Counted from the stretch's first letter, positions 17,679-26,097 are shown. The stretch is DNA of 64,000 bases from Nocardia niwae NBRC 108934 = DSM 45340 (GCF_001613465.1 NZ_BDCK01000038.1:62001-126000); one strand, 5' to 3'. The notes: generated by a model not told the origin, from the sequence alone. Numbers and translations: made by a program.

Positions 17679-17963
17679 ATGACGACAAGGCTCGAACACA
17701 ACGTCGCCGACACCCGATACGAGATCTACATCGATGACACTCTCGCCGGGTATGCCGACTACGCCGAACGCGAAGACCCCAAGGTTCGCGACTTCCACCA
17801 CACGCTGACCTTCCCGGAGTTCCGGGGCCGCGGCGTAGCCGCCCAAGTCGTCGAATTCGCTCTCAACGACTCCCGCACAGCGGGCTTCTCGGTTGTGCCC
17901 ACCTGCTGGTACGTGGAGCAGTTCATCGCCGAACACCGCGAATACGCCGATCTCGTCTCCTGA
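17679..17963 (+). CDS. Small GNAT-type N-acetyltransferase (YjdJ/NATD1-like)
   Basis: 94 residues. FHHTLTFPEFRGRGVAAQVVEFALNDSR is the acetyl-CoA-binding loop of the compact GNAT subfamily exemplified by YjdJ, and the C-terminal WYVEQFIAEHREYADLV is conserved in that group. An AAGGAG ribosome-binding site lies about 13 bases upstream. It follows the FAD oxidase by 43 bases and may share its transcript. Substrate unknown. Confidence 0.85.
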   Translation: MTTRLEHNVADTRYEIYIDDTLAGYADYAEREDPKVRDFHHTLTFPEFRGRGVAAQVVEFALNDSRTAGFSVVPTCWYVEQFIAEHREYADLVS

Positions 17964-18113
17964 CCGCGGAACATACCGGGACTCAACGGCCGCTTGCGGC
18001 GGGCAAGCCCGGTATCACTGTCTTCGTCATGCCGTGCACCGCGGTGAAATCCGTCCGGGGACAACCATGTGCCACTCACTCCACGTCGAATCGCGTTGGG
18101 AGGCACGGTCGCT

Positions 18114-19505
18114 GTGTTTCAATGGTGCTATGCCGGTCGTGCGAGCGGATGGGTTCTGAGGTTGCAGTCCATATTTTCGGAGTGGTATGGGCCCGACGAG
18201 GACGATATTCGTGAGTTCATCATGTCCGCCACGATCGCACTCGACGCCAATATCATGCTCGCCCTGTATCGGGTCAGCGATTCCCAGCGTAAGCAGATCT
18301 TGGAAGTTCTCGAGATCGTCTCGGATCGACTGTGGGTTCCCTACCAAGCCGCCTTGGAGTACCAGCGAAATCGGCTGAAGGTGGCCGCCGACCAACAGAA
18401 GACACACGAATCGATATCATCGCTGGCGAACAAAGGATTCGACACCGCACACGCCGAGTACATCAAGGCGATAGGGGAACTGCGCGCCAACGCCGTCAGA
18501 GACATCAGGGATCGCGAGATCCGGGCGGCCATCGAGCAGGAGTTCGGCAATGCCATCGACTCGCTCAACGAGGCGCAGGCCAGGAGTCGGAGCATAATGA
18601 CCTCCGCCCTGGACGAGCTGCGGAGCAAGCACACCATAGATTTCCGGACCGTACGGCAGTCCGACCCGATCCGCGCTTCCCTCGACAGTCTGATCACCGA
18701 TGCACGCGTGGGGAAGAAGCTCGACGCCCGAGCATACGACGAACGAAAAAAGAAGGCCGAAGCGCGCATTACGGCTCGCATACCACCCGGGTATGCGGAC
18801 ATGTCGAAGGATGACGCCACGGGTGATTGCCTGATCTGGTTCGAGCTCCTGGACCTCGCGAAGAGCACCGAAACTCCCGTCCTCTACATCACCGATGACA
18901 CGAAAGACGCGTACCTGAAGGTGCACGGGCAGATCATCGGTCCCCATGTCCAGTTGATCCGGGAGATGGCCGAGGAGTCCGGCCAGAAGTACCACCAAAC
19001 CACGCTGGACGGTTTTCTGAGGCTGGCGAAGAAGCACCTGAAGGCAACAGTGTCCGACGAGACCATCCGAACGGTCGAGTCTTCCCGGAAAGCCCGCAGT
19101 AGCAAACCGCGAGAATACGGAAACATCCTGCGTTTCGTCACTGCGAACGCTCCGGAAGGCGCAGAAATCCCGGGTTTCCTGGTCGAACTCACCGACGAGG
19201 AGTTCAACTCGCGCGGCAAGCGAGTATTCGTGACCATCCCCAGTACGAGCTGGCTGGAGACGTCCGGGGTACTGGTGCACGATTCCGTCGTGCTGGAAAA
19301 CAACGGGAACGGTTACGACATCATCGGCCCGGTGGTCGACCGGAGGACGGGTTCGGAAAGGCTGCCGATATTCCCCGAAACCTGCGGCGACTGCGGTAGC
19401 GAACTGACTTTGATCAGCCAGAACGGACGCGAATGGCTGAAATGCCCGAGCGAAGCATGTCGCCAGAGGTTGAACGGGCGCCTGAGGTCGGTCACGGGTC
19501 CTTGA
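18114..19505 (+). CDS. PIN-like domain protein (PIN_8 type) with C-terminal zinc ribbon
   Basis: 463 residues from GTG 18114, chosen for a GGAGG 10 bases upstream; GTG 18069 and TTG 18162 are alternatives. After SEWYGPDEDD comes a PIN-like nuclease domain with acidic clusters ALDANIMLALYR, DDATGDCLIW and YITDDTKDAYLK, split by a long charged helical insert, as in the PIN_8 (formerly DUF4935) family. The C-terminus has a C-x2-C-x16-C-x4-C zinc ribbon. Codon use is visibly less GC-biased than in neighbouring genes (frequent ATA, AAA, TCG and CGA), suggesting recent acquisition. PIN domains cleave RNA; the role could be defence or RNA turnover. No antitoxin-like gene is adjacent. Confidence 0.78.
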   Translation: MFQWCYAGRASGWVLRLQSIFSEWYGPDEDDIREFIMSATIALDANIMLALYRVSDSQRKQILEVLEIVSDRLWVPYQAALEYQRNRLKVAADQQKTHESISSLANKGFDTAHAEYIKAIGELRANAVRDIRDREIRAAIEQEFGNAIDSLNEAQARSRSIMTSALDELRSKHTIDFRTVRQSDPIRASLDSLITDARVGKKLDARAYDERKKKAEARITARIPPGYADMSKDDATGDCLIWFELLDLAKSTETPVLYITDDTKDAYLKVHGQIIGPHVQLIREMAEESGQKYHQTTLDGFLRLAKKHLKATVSDETIRTVESSRKARSSKPREYGNILRFVTANAPEGAEIPGFLVELTDEEFNSRGKRVFVTIPSTSWLETSGVLVHDSVVLENNGNGYDIIGPVVDRRTGSERLPIFPETCGDCGSELTLISQNGREWLKCPSEACRQRLNGRLRSVTGP

Positions 19506-19623
19506 ACCGCAGCCGGTGCCACAGTTGCGCCGTGCAGCCATGAACGGCAGTGGCCTGCCTGCGCCTCACGGCCCCGTACGGCTCCGAGCTGGAGCATCGC
19601 CCGCTTCAGCATGATGCCCGGAC

Positions 19624-19673
19624 TTGAAACGGAATGATCCGTTCTGTATGGTTCAAACAGAACGAAGCATTCC
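19624..19673 (+). promoter_or_regulatory. Promoter of the epoxide hydrolase gene overlapped by a 43-bp symmetric operator
   Basis: TTGAAA at 19624-19629 and TATGGT at 19647-19652, 17 bases apart, form a near-ideal promoter. A symmetric array lies over it: GGAATG (19631-19636) and CATTCC (19668-19673) as outer arms, GTTCTGT (19641-19647) and ACAGAAC (19657-19663) as inner arms, all centred on 19652. A second, nested palindrome AACGGA-N4-TCCGTT occupies 19628-19643. The layout predicts repression by a dimeric, perhaps doubly bound, TetR/MarR-type factor. Confidence 0.75.
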
Positions 19674-19691
19674 ATTCCGAAGGAGATCGCC

Positions 19692-20828
19692 ATGGGCACC
19701 GTCAAGCCGTTCCAGATCGACATCCCGCAGGCCGAGCTCGACGATCTGGCCGATCGCCTGCGCCGCTCCCTGTGGCCGGGCGAACTGCCCGGCGTGGGCG
19801 ACTCCTATGGAGTCCCCGAGGATCGGGTGCGCGGCCTGGCACAGTACTGGCTGGAGACCTTCGACTGGCGGGCACTCGAGGCGAAGCTGAACGCCTATCC
19901 GCAGTTCACCACCGAGATCGATGGCGAGAACATCTACTTTCTGCACATCCGGTCATCTCGCGCGGACGCGCTGCCCGTGGTCCTGACCCACGGCTGGCCC
20001 GGCTCGGTGCTCGAGTTCCTCGACATCATCGAGCCGCTGACCGCGCCGGAGTCCGCTGAGCATCCCGCCTTCCACCTCGTGATTCCGGCACTGCCCGGCA
20101 TGGGCTTCTCCGGCCCGACGCACAGCACCGGCTGGACCATGCGGCGCGTCGCCAAGGCATGGCTCGAGCTGATGGATCGGCTCGGCTACCAGCGCTTCGG
20201 CGCGATCGGCAATGACGGCGGCTCGATGGTCTCCCCGGAGATCGGTCGCCTGGCGCCGGACCGGGTAGTAGGTGTCCATGTGACACAGCTGTTTTCGTTC
20301 CCGTCCGGCGATCCGGCCGAGTTCGTCGGCCTCTCGCCGGAGGACCTGGCGGCACTCGAACACCTGAAGTGGTTCCAGGACAACAAGATGGCGTTCAACA
20401 TCCTGTGCAGCCAGCAGCCGCAAACGCTGGCCTACGCGCTCTCCGATTCGCCGATCGGCTTGCTGGGTTGGAACGCTCAGCTCTTCGGTGAGAGTCTGGA
20501 CGCCGATTTCGTCATCGGCAACGTTGCCCTCTACTGGCTGACCGGCACCGCGGCCTCCTCGGTCCGGTACTACTACGAAGAGGCGCACAGCACCGACCGC
20601 CCGACCGGCTCGACCACGACCCCCACCGCACTTGCCATGTTCAAGGGCGATTTCCAGTCGATCCGCCGGTTCGCCGAGCGCGACCACAGCAATATCGTCA
20701 GCTGGAATTCCTACGACGCGGGCTCGGCGCTCGGCGGTCCGAACGATGCCGCGGGCCACTTCGCCGCGCACGAGGCACCCGAACTGCTCGTCGGCGACAT
20801 CCGGCGGTTCTTTGCCACAATCGGCTGA
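19692..20828 (+). CDS. Epoxide hydrolase with EHN N-terminal domain
   Basis: 378 residues. An N-terminal EHN domain (about 1-110) precedes an alpha/beta-hydrolase core with the oxyanion motif HGWPG (100-104), the nucleophile Asp175 in GNDGGS and a C-terminal His region HFAAHEAPELL. The fold matches microsomal-type epoxide hydrolases, which open epoxides to diols in detoxification or biosynthesis. GAAGGAGA about 6 bases upstream fixes the ATG. Its promoter carries the strongest operator-like array in the window, so it is probably substrate-inducible, but no regulator gene is adjacent. Confidence 0.9.
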   Translation: MGTVKPFQIDIPQAELDDLADRLRRSLWPGELPGVGDSYGVPEDRVRGLAQYWLETFDWRALEAKLNAYPQFTTEIDGENIYFLHIRSSRADALPVVLTHGWPGSVLEFLDIIEPLTAPESAEHPAFHLVIPALPGMGFSGPTHSTGWTMRRVAKAWLELMDRLGYQRFGAIGNDGGSMVSPEIGRLAPDRVVGVHVTQLFSFPSGDPAEFVGLSPEDLAALEHLKWFQDNKMAFNILCSQQPQTLAYALSDSPIGLLGWNAQLFGESLDADFVIGNVALYWLTGTAASSVRYYYEEAHSTDRPTGSTTTPTALAMFKGDFQSIRRFAERDHSNIVSWNSYDAGSALGGPNDAAGHFAAHEAPELLVGDIRRFFATIG

Positions 20829-20931
20829 GGTCCGGCCCGCGCGAGACAGTCTCCGGTCATCGAAACCTGAGCATGGTGTCACGCCGACGGCTGTACTCGA
20901 ATCCCCTTCGGTTCGCCGCCGCCTTCGCCCG

Positions 20932-21222
20932 TCAGGCGAAACGCACGATGAGCCTCTTGCCCACCGGGTTCGACTCGTCCCGCTCGGCGGCTCTGATCAG
21001 CACGGAAGCGATCGCCTCGAAAGCCTCGACGCCCATCAGTTCTCTGCTGATCCGGGAATCCTCCCAGACGATCTCGACCGGGCGTTCGACGTCTGTGGTC
21101 AGGCGGTCCCACAGAGCGTTCAGGTTGTGCCCGTAGTACGGGCCGAAATCCAGGGGAGCCCACAGGGCGCGGTGCAGGTCCGCATGAGCCCGAATCCGTG
21201 TTCCATCGATGGTGACGCGCAT
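20932..21222 (-). CDS. Barstar-family ribonuclease inhibitor (orphan)
   Basis: 96 residues with the barstar fold signature: MRVTIDGTRIRAHADLHRALWAPLDFGPYYGHNLNALWDRLT and then VEIVWEDSRIS. In barstar the YYG-x-NLDALWD helix and loop bind the barnase active site. No barnase-type RNase or polymorphic toxin is encoded nearby, so it is an orphan immunity protein. It may protect against toxins of kin or competitors, or inhibit a chromosomal RNase elsewhere. It sits between the epoxide hydrolase (convergent) and fadE25. Confidence 0.86.
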   Translation of the reverse strand: MRVTIDGTRIRAHADLHRALWAPLDFGPYYGHNLNALWDRLTTDVERPVEIVWEDSRISRELMGVEAFEAIASVLIRAAERDESNPVGKRLIVRFA

Positions 21223-21359
21223 GGTGTTGCTTCCAGTTCGACAGTTGGAAGAAGGTAGCGGTGCGGCACTCTACGTCGTTCGGATGGCAGCTTCGAGCGG
21301 GCGGGCGACAGACGTTCGGGCAGCCCGTGCACCTCGACGGCCCGAAGAGGCCCTGAGAT

Positions 21360-21382
21360 GCGTTCCGGGACCGCCCGAACGC
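21360..21382 (-). terminator. Hairpin terminator after fadE25
   Basis: GCGTTC (21360-21365) pairs with GAACGC (21377-21382), extended inside by GGG/CCC across a one-base bulge. It lies about 20 bases past the fadE25 stop codon. No U tract. Confidence 0.5.
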
Positions 21383-21401
21383 CCGCACACCTACCGAAAC
21401 A

Positions 21402-22559
21402 TCACTTGAGCAGCGCGCGCGACATCACCAGGCGCTGGATCTGGTTGGTGCCCTCGTAGATCTGGGTGATCTTCGCGTCGCGCATCATGCGCTCCACCGG
21501 GAAGTCGGTGGTGTAACCCGCGCCGCCGAACAGCTGGACGGCGTTGGTGGTGACCTCCATGGCGACATCGGAGGCGAAGCACTTGGCGGCGGCGGAGATG
21601 AAGCCGAGGTTCTTCTCGCCGCGCTCGGCGCGGGCGGCCGAGGTGTAGACCATGAGGCGGGCGGCCTCGATCTTCATCGCCATGTCGGCCAGCATGAACT
21701 GGGTGTTCTGGAAGTCGGCGATCGACTTGCCGAACTGCTTGCGGTCCTTGGTGTAAGCGATGGCCGCGTCCAGTGCGCCCTGAGCCAGGCCGACGGCCTG
21801 CGCGCCGATCGTGGGGCGGGTGTGGTCGAGGGTCTGCAACGCGGTCTTGAAGCCGGTGCCCGGCTCGCCGATCATGCGGTCACCCGGCACCCGGCAGTTC
21901 TCGAAGTACAGCTCGGCGGTGGGCGAACCCTTGATGCCGAGCTTGTGCTCGAGCGGGCCGACCACGAAGCCTTCGTCGTCCTTGTGCACCATGAACGCCG
22001 AGATGCCGTTGGCGCCCTTCTCCGCGTCGGTCACCGCCATCACGGTGTACCAGGAGGACTTGCCGCCGTTGGTGATCCAGCACTTGGAGCCGTTGATGAT
22101 CCAGTCGTCACCCTCCTGCTTGGCCCGTGTGCGCATGCCGGCCGCGTCGGAGCCCGCCTCGCGCTCGGACAGCGCGTAGGAGGCCATCGCGCCGTTGACG
22201 ATGTCCGGCAGCACCTTCTGCTTCAGCTCCTCGGAGCCGTTCAGGATCAGCCCCATGGTGCCGAGCTTGTTGACCGCGGGGATCAGCGAGGAGGAACCGC
22301 AGACGCGCGCGACCTCTTCGATCACGATGCAGGTGGCCACCGAGTCGGCGCCCTGGCCGCTATACGCCTCGGGCACATGCACGGCGTTGAAACCGGAGGC
22401 GTTGAGCGCGGTCAGCGCCTCCTCCGGGAAGCGGGAGTTGCCGTCGACGTCCTTGGCGTGCGGGGCGATCTCCTTCTCCGCGAGAGCACGGATGGCTTCG
22501 CGCAGCTCATCGTGGAAGTCCTCGAGCTTGAACAGGTCGAAATCGGGGTTTCCCGCCAT
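21402..22559 (-). CDS. fadE25: Acyl-CoA dehydrogenase FadE25
   Basis: 385 residues, the full length of a medium/short-chain acyl-CoA dehydrogenase. FAD-binding segments YALSEREAGSDAAGMRT and WITNGGKSSWYTV are present, as are RKQFGKSIADFQNTQF and the catalytic-Glu motif QIYEGTNQIQRLVMSR near the C-terminus. It introduces the alpha-beta double bond in beta-oxidation. Position next to purE-purK-birA-accD5 matches Rv3274c in M. tuberculosis, supporting the name. Two GGCACTCAGTG-type palindromes in the 164 bases upstream and a TetR gene behind them suggest local control. Confidence 0.93.
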   Translation of the reverse strand: MAGNPDFDLFKLEDFHDELREAIRALAEKEIAPHAKDVDGNSRFPEEALTALNASGFNAVHVPEAYSGQGADSVATCIVIEEVARVCGSSSLIPAVNKLGTMGLILNGSEELKQKVLPDIVNGAMASYALSEREAGSDAAGMRTRAKQEGDDWIINGSKCWITNGGKSSWYTVMAVTDAEKGANGISAFMVHKDDEGFVVGPLEHKLGIKGSPTAELYFENCRVPGDRMIGEPGTGFKTALQTLDHTRPTIGAQAVGLAQGALDAAIAYTKDRKQFGKSIADFQNTQFMLADMAMKIEAARLMVYTSAARAERGEKNLGFISAAAKCFASDVAMEVTTNAVQLFGGAGYTTDFPVERMMRDAKITQIYEGTNQIQRLVMSRALLK

Positions 22560-22620
22560 CGGGCTTCACTCCTGGTCGTCGGTGGTCGGCGCCACTTTCC
22601 TCGAACGAATGCAGCGCATC

Positions 22621-22699
22621 GGCACTCAGTGCCATCTCTTGGTCGAGTATACCCACATAGACGCCGATCACATGGGGAGATGTTGTGGCACTCAGTGTC
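22621..22699. promoter_or_regulatory. Two TetR-type operators between fadE25 and its upstream TetR gene
   Basis: Site 1, 22621-22633, is a perfect GGCACT-C-AGTGCC palindrome. Site 2, 22686-22700, is TGGCACT-C-AGTGTCA with one mismatch. The shared half-site GGCACT, odd-centred symmetry and location between the fadE25 start and the 3' end of the tetR gene make them probable operators of the neighbouring regulator acting on fadE25. Confidence 0.7.
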
Positions 22700-22723
22700 A
22701 GATTGGTCGCACTCCGGGCCAGC

Positions 22724-23410
22724 TCACAGGGTACCGAGCTTGCGGACCAGCAAGTCCGTGATCTGCCTGGGCGCGGCGTCGCGGGGGAACACGGCGACGA
22801 CCAGCTCGTCGGGGTTCACGGCACGGCCCGCGCCGCGCGGGATCGCGGCCAGCTCCACCCGCAGGTCGGCGGCGCCCGCGTCCGACTCGCCGCGCACCAT
22901 CCGGCGCAGCAGATAGTTGTGCGTGGCCGTCACGGCGGCGGTGAACTGCACCCGCGCCAGGTCGGGGGCGTCGGGCAGCCGCTCGCGCAGGTAGTCGGTG
23001 AACAACCGCTCGTAGCGGAACACCGTGACGATCTCGCGCTCCCGCAGCGCGGGCACCCGCCGCACCACCTGGTACCGCCGCGCCGCAATCTCCCGCCACT
23101 GCGTGAATCGTTCGAAAACGTGCACCACCGCCGCGCACACCGCCTCCCACGGGTCGTCGGCCGACGCGGCCAGGAACTCCGCTGCCTGCGCCAGCTGCGA
23201 CTCGTGGTCGGCGAAGATCACGTCCTCTTTCGAGCGGAACTGCCGGAAGAACGTCCGCCGGGAGATCCCGGCCGCTTCGGCGATCTCGTCCACCGTCGTC
23301 GCCTCGTACCCCTTCTCGGCGAACAACCGCAGCGCCTGATCCACCACCGTCAGTCGAAAGTGCGCGGTGTCGTCGCCTCCCCGCGTTCGAGCGATATCCC
23401 CTGTAGTCAC
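22724..23410 (-). CDS. TetR family transcriptional regulator
   Basis: 228 residues. The N-terminal helix-turn-helix domain (about 18-65) reads TVDEIAEAAGISRRTFFRQFRSKEDVIFAD, followed by an all-helical ligand-binding domain. The ISRRTFFRQFRSKEDV version is common among actinobacterial regulators of lipid catabolism. It lies directly upstream of fadE25 on the same strand, with two matching palindromes in the 164-base gap, so it probably represses fadE25 in response to an acyl-CoA or related ligand. The M. tuberculosis locus has no adjacent tetR as far as I recall. Confidence 0.9.
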   Translation of the reverse strand: MTTGDIARTRGGDDTAHFRLTVVDQALRLFAEKGYEATTVDEIAEAAGISRRTFFRQFRSKEDVIFADHESQLAQAAEFLAASADDPWEAVCAAVVHVFERFTQWREIAARRYQVVRRVPALREREIVTVFRYERLFTDYLRERLPDAPDLARVQFTAAVTATHNYLLRRMVRGESDAGAADLRVELAAIPRGAGRAVNPDELVVAVFPRDAAPRQITDLLVRKLGTL

Positions 23411-23893
23411 GACCTCACACCGTAGTCAGCGGCCGGGAGAGCGAATCCCCGACACCGGGACCTTCGTGGTCAGACGCTGTTTCAGCAGGTCGGCGTTCGT
23501 CTTCCTCCGTAGCGAGCCGCACACCGAAGGCGCGCCGGTCACGGCGGCCGGGCGGGATCTCTCACCCGGACGCGCCCGCTCGAAGCAGGTGACCTCCGCG
23601 CCGCGCGGAGCGGGCACGCTGCCCACGGGCGCGATCGCTGATCTCGTCGAACCCGTAGGCGCGACGCTGACCGGCGCCATGCGCAGGGCGAGGTCTGCAC
23701 CGACCTGCGCCTGGCCGGTCCGCGCCTGGCCGCGCTTTCCCGCACCGCGGGTCGCGCTCGCGACTCGTCGCAGCCACCGTTCCCACCGACATGCCTGGTC
23801 GGCGTGATCGCCGGCACCGCCCACCGCCGATGAAGTCGGGCGAGGCCGCACCGGTCGACCGACGCCGAGACGGTCCGATAGACGCACGCACCG
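23411..23893. other. About 480 bases without a recognised gene
   Basis: Between the tetR start and the terminator of the membrane protein gene. Several frames are open because of high GC, but translations are Arg/Ala/Pro-rich and unlike proteins. The promoter of the tetR gene must lie at the left end. Confidence 0.55.
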
Positions 23894-23929
23894 CAGGGCC
23901 GTCAGCCCGGTATCGGTCAGACGGCCCTG
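23894..23929. terminator. Hairpin terminator after the ABC-2-like membrane protein gene
   Basis: CAGGGCCGTC (23894-23903) and GACGGCCCTG (23920-23929) form a perfect 10-bp stem with a 16-base loop, 7 bases past the stop codon at 23937. It terminates the minus-strand oxidoreductase-sigma-membrane protein unit. Confidence 0.7.
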
Positions 23930-23936
23930 AAGTGTG

Positions 23937-24977
23937 TCAGCTGCTGAGCACCGCCGGGGCGCCGTCCGCCCGTGCTGTGCGCAATCCCGCCCGTCCGATG
24001 GCGGCGCGACGCGCACGCAGCCAGCCGACCAGGCACAATGCGACGCCGAGCGTGAGCCAAGCCAGCAGGACCGCGACAGCCTGCGTTGCCCCGTGGCCGT
24101 CGAAGAAGGCGGTCGACCGCAGCAACCGACCACCGGCGCCGGGCGGCAGGGCCTGGCCGAGCGCACCGGACCAGCCCGGCAGCATCTCCGGTGCGGTCGC
24201 CGTGCCCGAGAGCGGGTTGCCGATGAGCATCATCACCACGGCGCCGATCCCGATCCCGGCGTAGCCGAGCAGTGCCTCCAGCCCGAGGACGGTCGAAGCG
24301 GGTGCCGCGATGGACAAGCCGACCGCGCCGGTGTTCGCGAGATAGGAACCGCTCAGCGAACCCAGCCAGAACTGCAGGATCGCGGTCACGGCCGAGCCGC
24401 CGGTGATCGCGAAGGCCAGCGCCCCGATGACCCGGCGGAATGTGCCGCGAACAAGCCGGGTCAGCAGCACCGCGGCCAGTAGACCACCCATGACCAGGGG
24501 CAAGGCGCCCGCCGACAGGCCTGCGCCGCGCGGATCGTCGGCGGGCAGAGCGACGAGGTCGCGAACCGCGGTGCCGGGCTTCCCCGACTGCGCCAGGCCG
24601 GTCGCGACGCCCTGCAGCGTCTGGGCGACCGCGGGGCCCGCGGCGGAGGCGACGACGACCTGCGGAGCGCCGGAGCTGAGGTCGATGGCCCCGTACACCT
24701 TCCGGTCGCGGATGAGGTGTTCCGCGGCCGCCGTGTCGGCCACCTCGCTGATCTCGAAGCCGCCAGGCAGGCGTTGTTCGAGTGTGGTGCGCAGTTGCGC
24801 GACCGCGGGGCTCGGCCCGGCGACCGCGATCGGCACATCATGGACCGACGACCGCACCGACGGCCAGGCGAAGGCGACGAGCAGCACGCTGACGATCGCC
24901 GTGAGCAGCAGGACTGCCCCGGCCACCGTCGGCCAGCGGGACGGAAAAGGATCGGCGAGCGACGCCCGCGTGGTCAT
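23937..24977 (-). CDS. ABC-2/YhgE-like integral membrane protein
   Basis: 346 residues. One N-terminal transmembrane helix (about 18-38) is followed by a ~110-residue extracytoplasmic domain (VPIAVAGPSPAVAQLRTTLEQRLPGGFEI...AEHLIRDRKVYGAID) and then five to six C-terminal helices, the layout of ABC-2-type permeases and YhgE/Pip-like proteins. No ATPase is adjacent. GGAGAGAAC before the ATG is a good ribosome-binding site. It follows the sigma gene by 27 bases and is probably co-transcribed with it. It may be an export or phage-receptor-like protein; the function is unknown. Confidence 0.8.
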   Translation of the reverse strand: MTTRASLADPFPSRWPTVAGAVLLLTAIVSVLLVAFAWPSVRSSVHDVPIAVAGPSPAVAQLRTTLEQRLPGGFEISEVADTAAAEHLIRDRKVYGAIDLSSGAPQVVVASAAGPAVAQTLQGVATGLAQSGKPGTAVRDLVALPADDPRGAGLSAGALPLVMGGLLAAVLLTRLVRGTFRRVIGALAFAITGGSAVTAILQFWLGSLSGSYLANTGAVGLSIAAPASTVLGLEALLGYAGIGIGAVVMMLIGNPLSGTATAPEMLPGWSGALGQALPPGAGGRLLRSTAFFDGHGATQAVAVLLAWLTLGVALCLVGWLRARRAAIGRAGLRTARADGAPAVLSS

Positions 24978-25004
24978 GTTCTCTCCTCGAGCGGTGGGGT
25001 CGAC

Positions 25005-25964
25005 TCAGCGCAAGGTCAGCGGGGTTTCGGAGTCGACGTGGGCGAGTTTCTGCGGGTTGCGCACGTAGTAGAGGCCGGTGATGCGGGTGTCCTCCACGCG
25101 CATCGCCATCACGCCGTCGAGTTCGCCGTCCACATGCAGCGCCAGCGCGGGGCTGCCGTTGACCGTGGTCGACTCGACGGTGAGCGCGACGTCGTTCTTG
25201 GTGAGGCCGCCGACGATGAAACGGGCCACCTTGTCGGCGCCGACGACCGGCCGTGGCGTGGCCTGCTTGATGCCGCCGCCGTCGCTGATGGCGACGACGT
25301 CCGGGGCCAGCACATCGAGCAAACCCTGCACATCGCGCGTCTCGAGCGCCCGCCGGAACGCCTCGGCAGCCGCCTCGGCCTGGCGCGCGGTGACCGAGCG
25401 GCGGGGGCGGCGGGCGTCGACGTGGCGACGGGCGCGATACGCGATCTGGTGCACGGCAGCGGGGGTCTTGTCGACCGCCGCCGCGATCTCGTCGTAGCCG
25501 AATCCGAAGGCTTCGCGCAGCACGAACACCGCCCGTTCGGTCGGGGTCAATGTCTCGAGCACGAGCATCAGCGCCATCGACACGCTCTCGGCGAGTTCGA
25601 CGTCGGCGGCCACGTCCGGAGTGGTGAGCAGCGGTTCCGGCAGCCAGGAGCCCACGTACGCCTCCCTGCGGCGCTTCACCGAGCGCAACCGGTTGAGCGC
25701 TTGCCGGGTGGCGATGCGCACCAGGTAGGCGCGCGGCTCGGTGACGTGCGCCGCGTCGACTCCCACCCAGCGCAACCAGGTTTCCTGCAAGACGTCGTCG
25801 GCGTCGGCCGCCGATCCGAGCATCTCGTAGGCGACCGTGAAGAGAAGGTTGCGATGGGCGAGGAACGTCTCGGTCGCCTCGGCCGTGGCATGGTCGCCGC
25901 TGTCGCCCGGTTCGGCCTCGCGGTCGGCCGTCCGTTGTCCGTCGGCGCCACTGGTTGGTTCCAC
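25005..25964 (-). CDS. ECF41-type RNA polymerase sigma factor with SnoaL-like C-terminal domain
   Basis: 319 residues from GTG 25964, chosen for GGAGGA 6 bases upstream. Sigma region 2 (FLAHRNLLFTVAYEMLGSAADADDVLQETWLRW) and region 4 (LTPTERAVFVLREAFGFGYDEIAAAV) are followed by a ~110-residue SnoaL-like domain ending in YYVRNPQKLAHV, close to the NPDKL-type motif conserved in ECF41 factors such as M. tuberculosis SigJ. In ECF41 the fused domain controls activity, replacing an anti-sigma factor. The gene follows an FAD oxidoreductase, the usual ECF41 partner type and probable target. Confidence 0.9.
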   Translation of the reverse strand: MEPTSGADGQRTADREAEPGDSGDHATAEATETFLAHRNLLFTVAYEMLGSAADADDVLQETWLRWVGVDAAHVTEPRAYLVRIATRQALNRLRSVKRRREAYVGSWLPEPLLTTPDVAADVELAESVSMALMLVLETLTPTERAVFVLREAFGFGYDEIAAAVDKTPAAVHQIAYRARRHVDARRPRRSVTARQAEAAAEAFRRALETRDVQGLLDVLAPDVVAISDGGGIKQATPRPVVGADKVARFIVGGLTKNDVALTVESTTVNGSPALALHVDGELDGVMAMRVEDTRITGLYYVRNPQKLAHVDSETPLTLR

Positions 25965-26097
25965 GAGGTCCTCCTCCGTAGACGTTCGATCCGATTCGAG
26001 GGCGCACGACCCATCGCGCACCGATGTACTTCCGTTCCGGCGGATGCGGCAACGGCGGAACGACGCTGCCACTCCTGCGATCGCTGGTCCGCCGCTG

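Noticed and set aside
18060..19690. PIN-like gene plus barstar considered as one toxin-antitoxin system
   Set aside because: Barstar inhibits barnase-fold RNases, not PIN domains, and the genes are separated by the epoxide hydrolase on the opposite strand.
23426..24166. 246-codon minus-strand open frame between tetR and the membrane protein
   Set aside because: Overlaps the 3' part of the membrane protein gene in another frame, crosses its terminator, and has Arg/Cys-rich noise composition.
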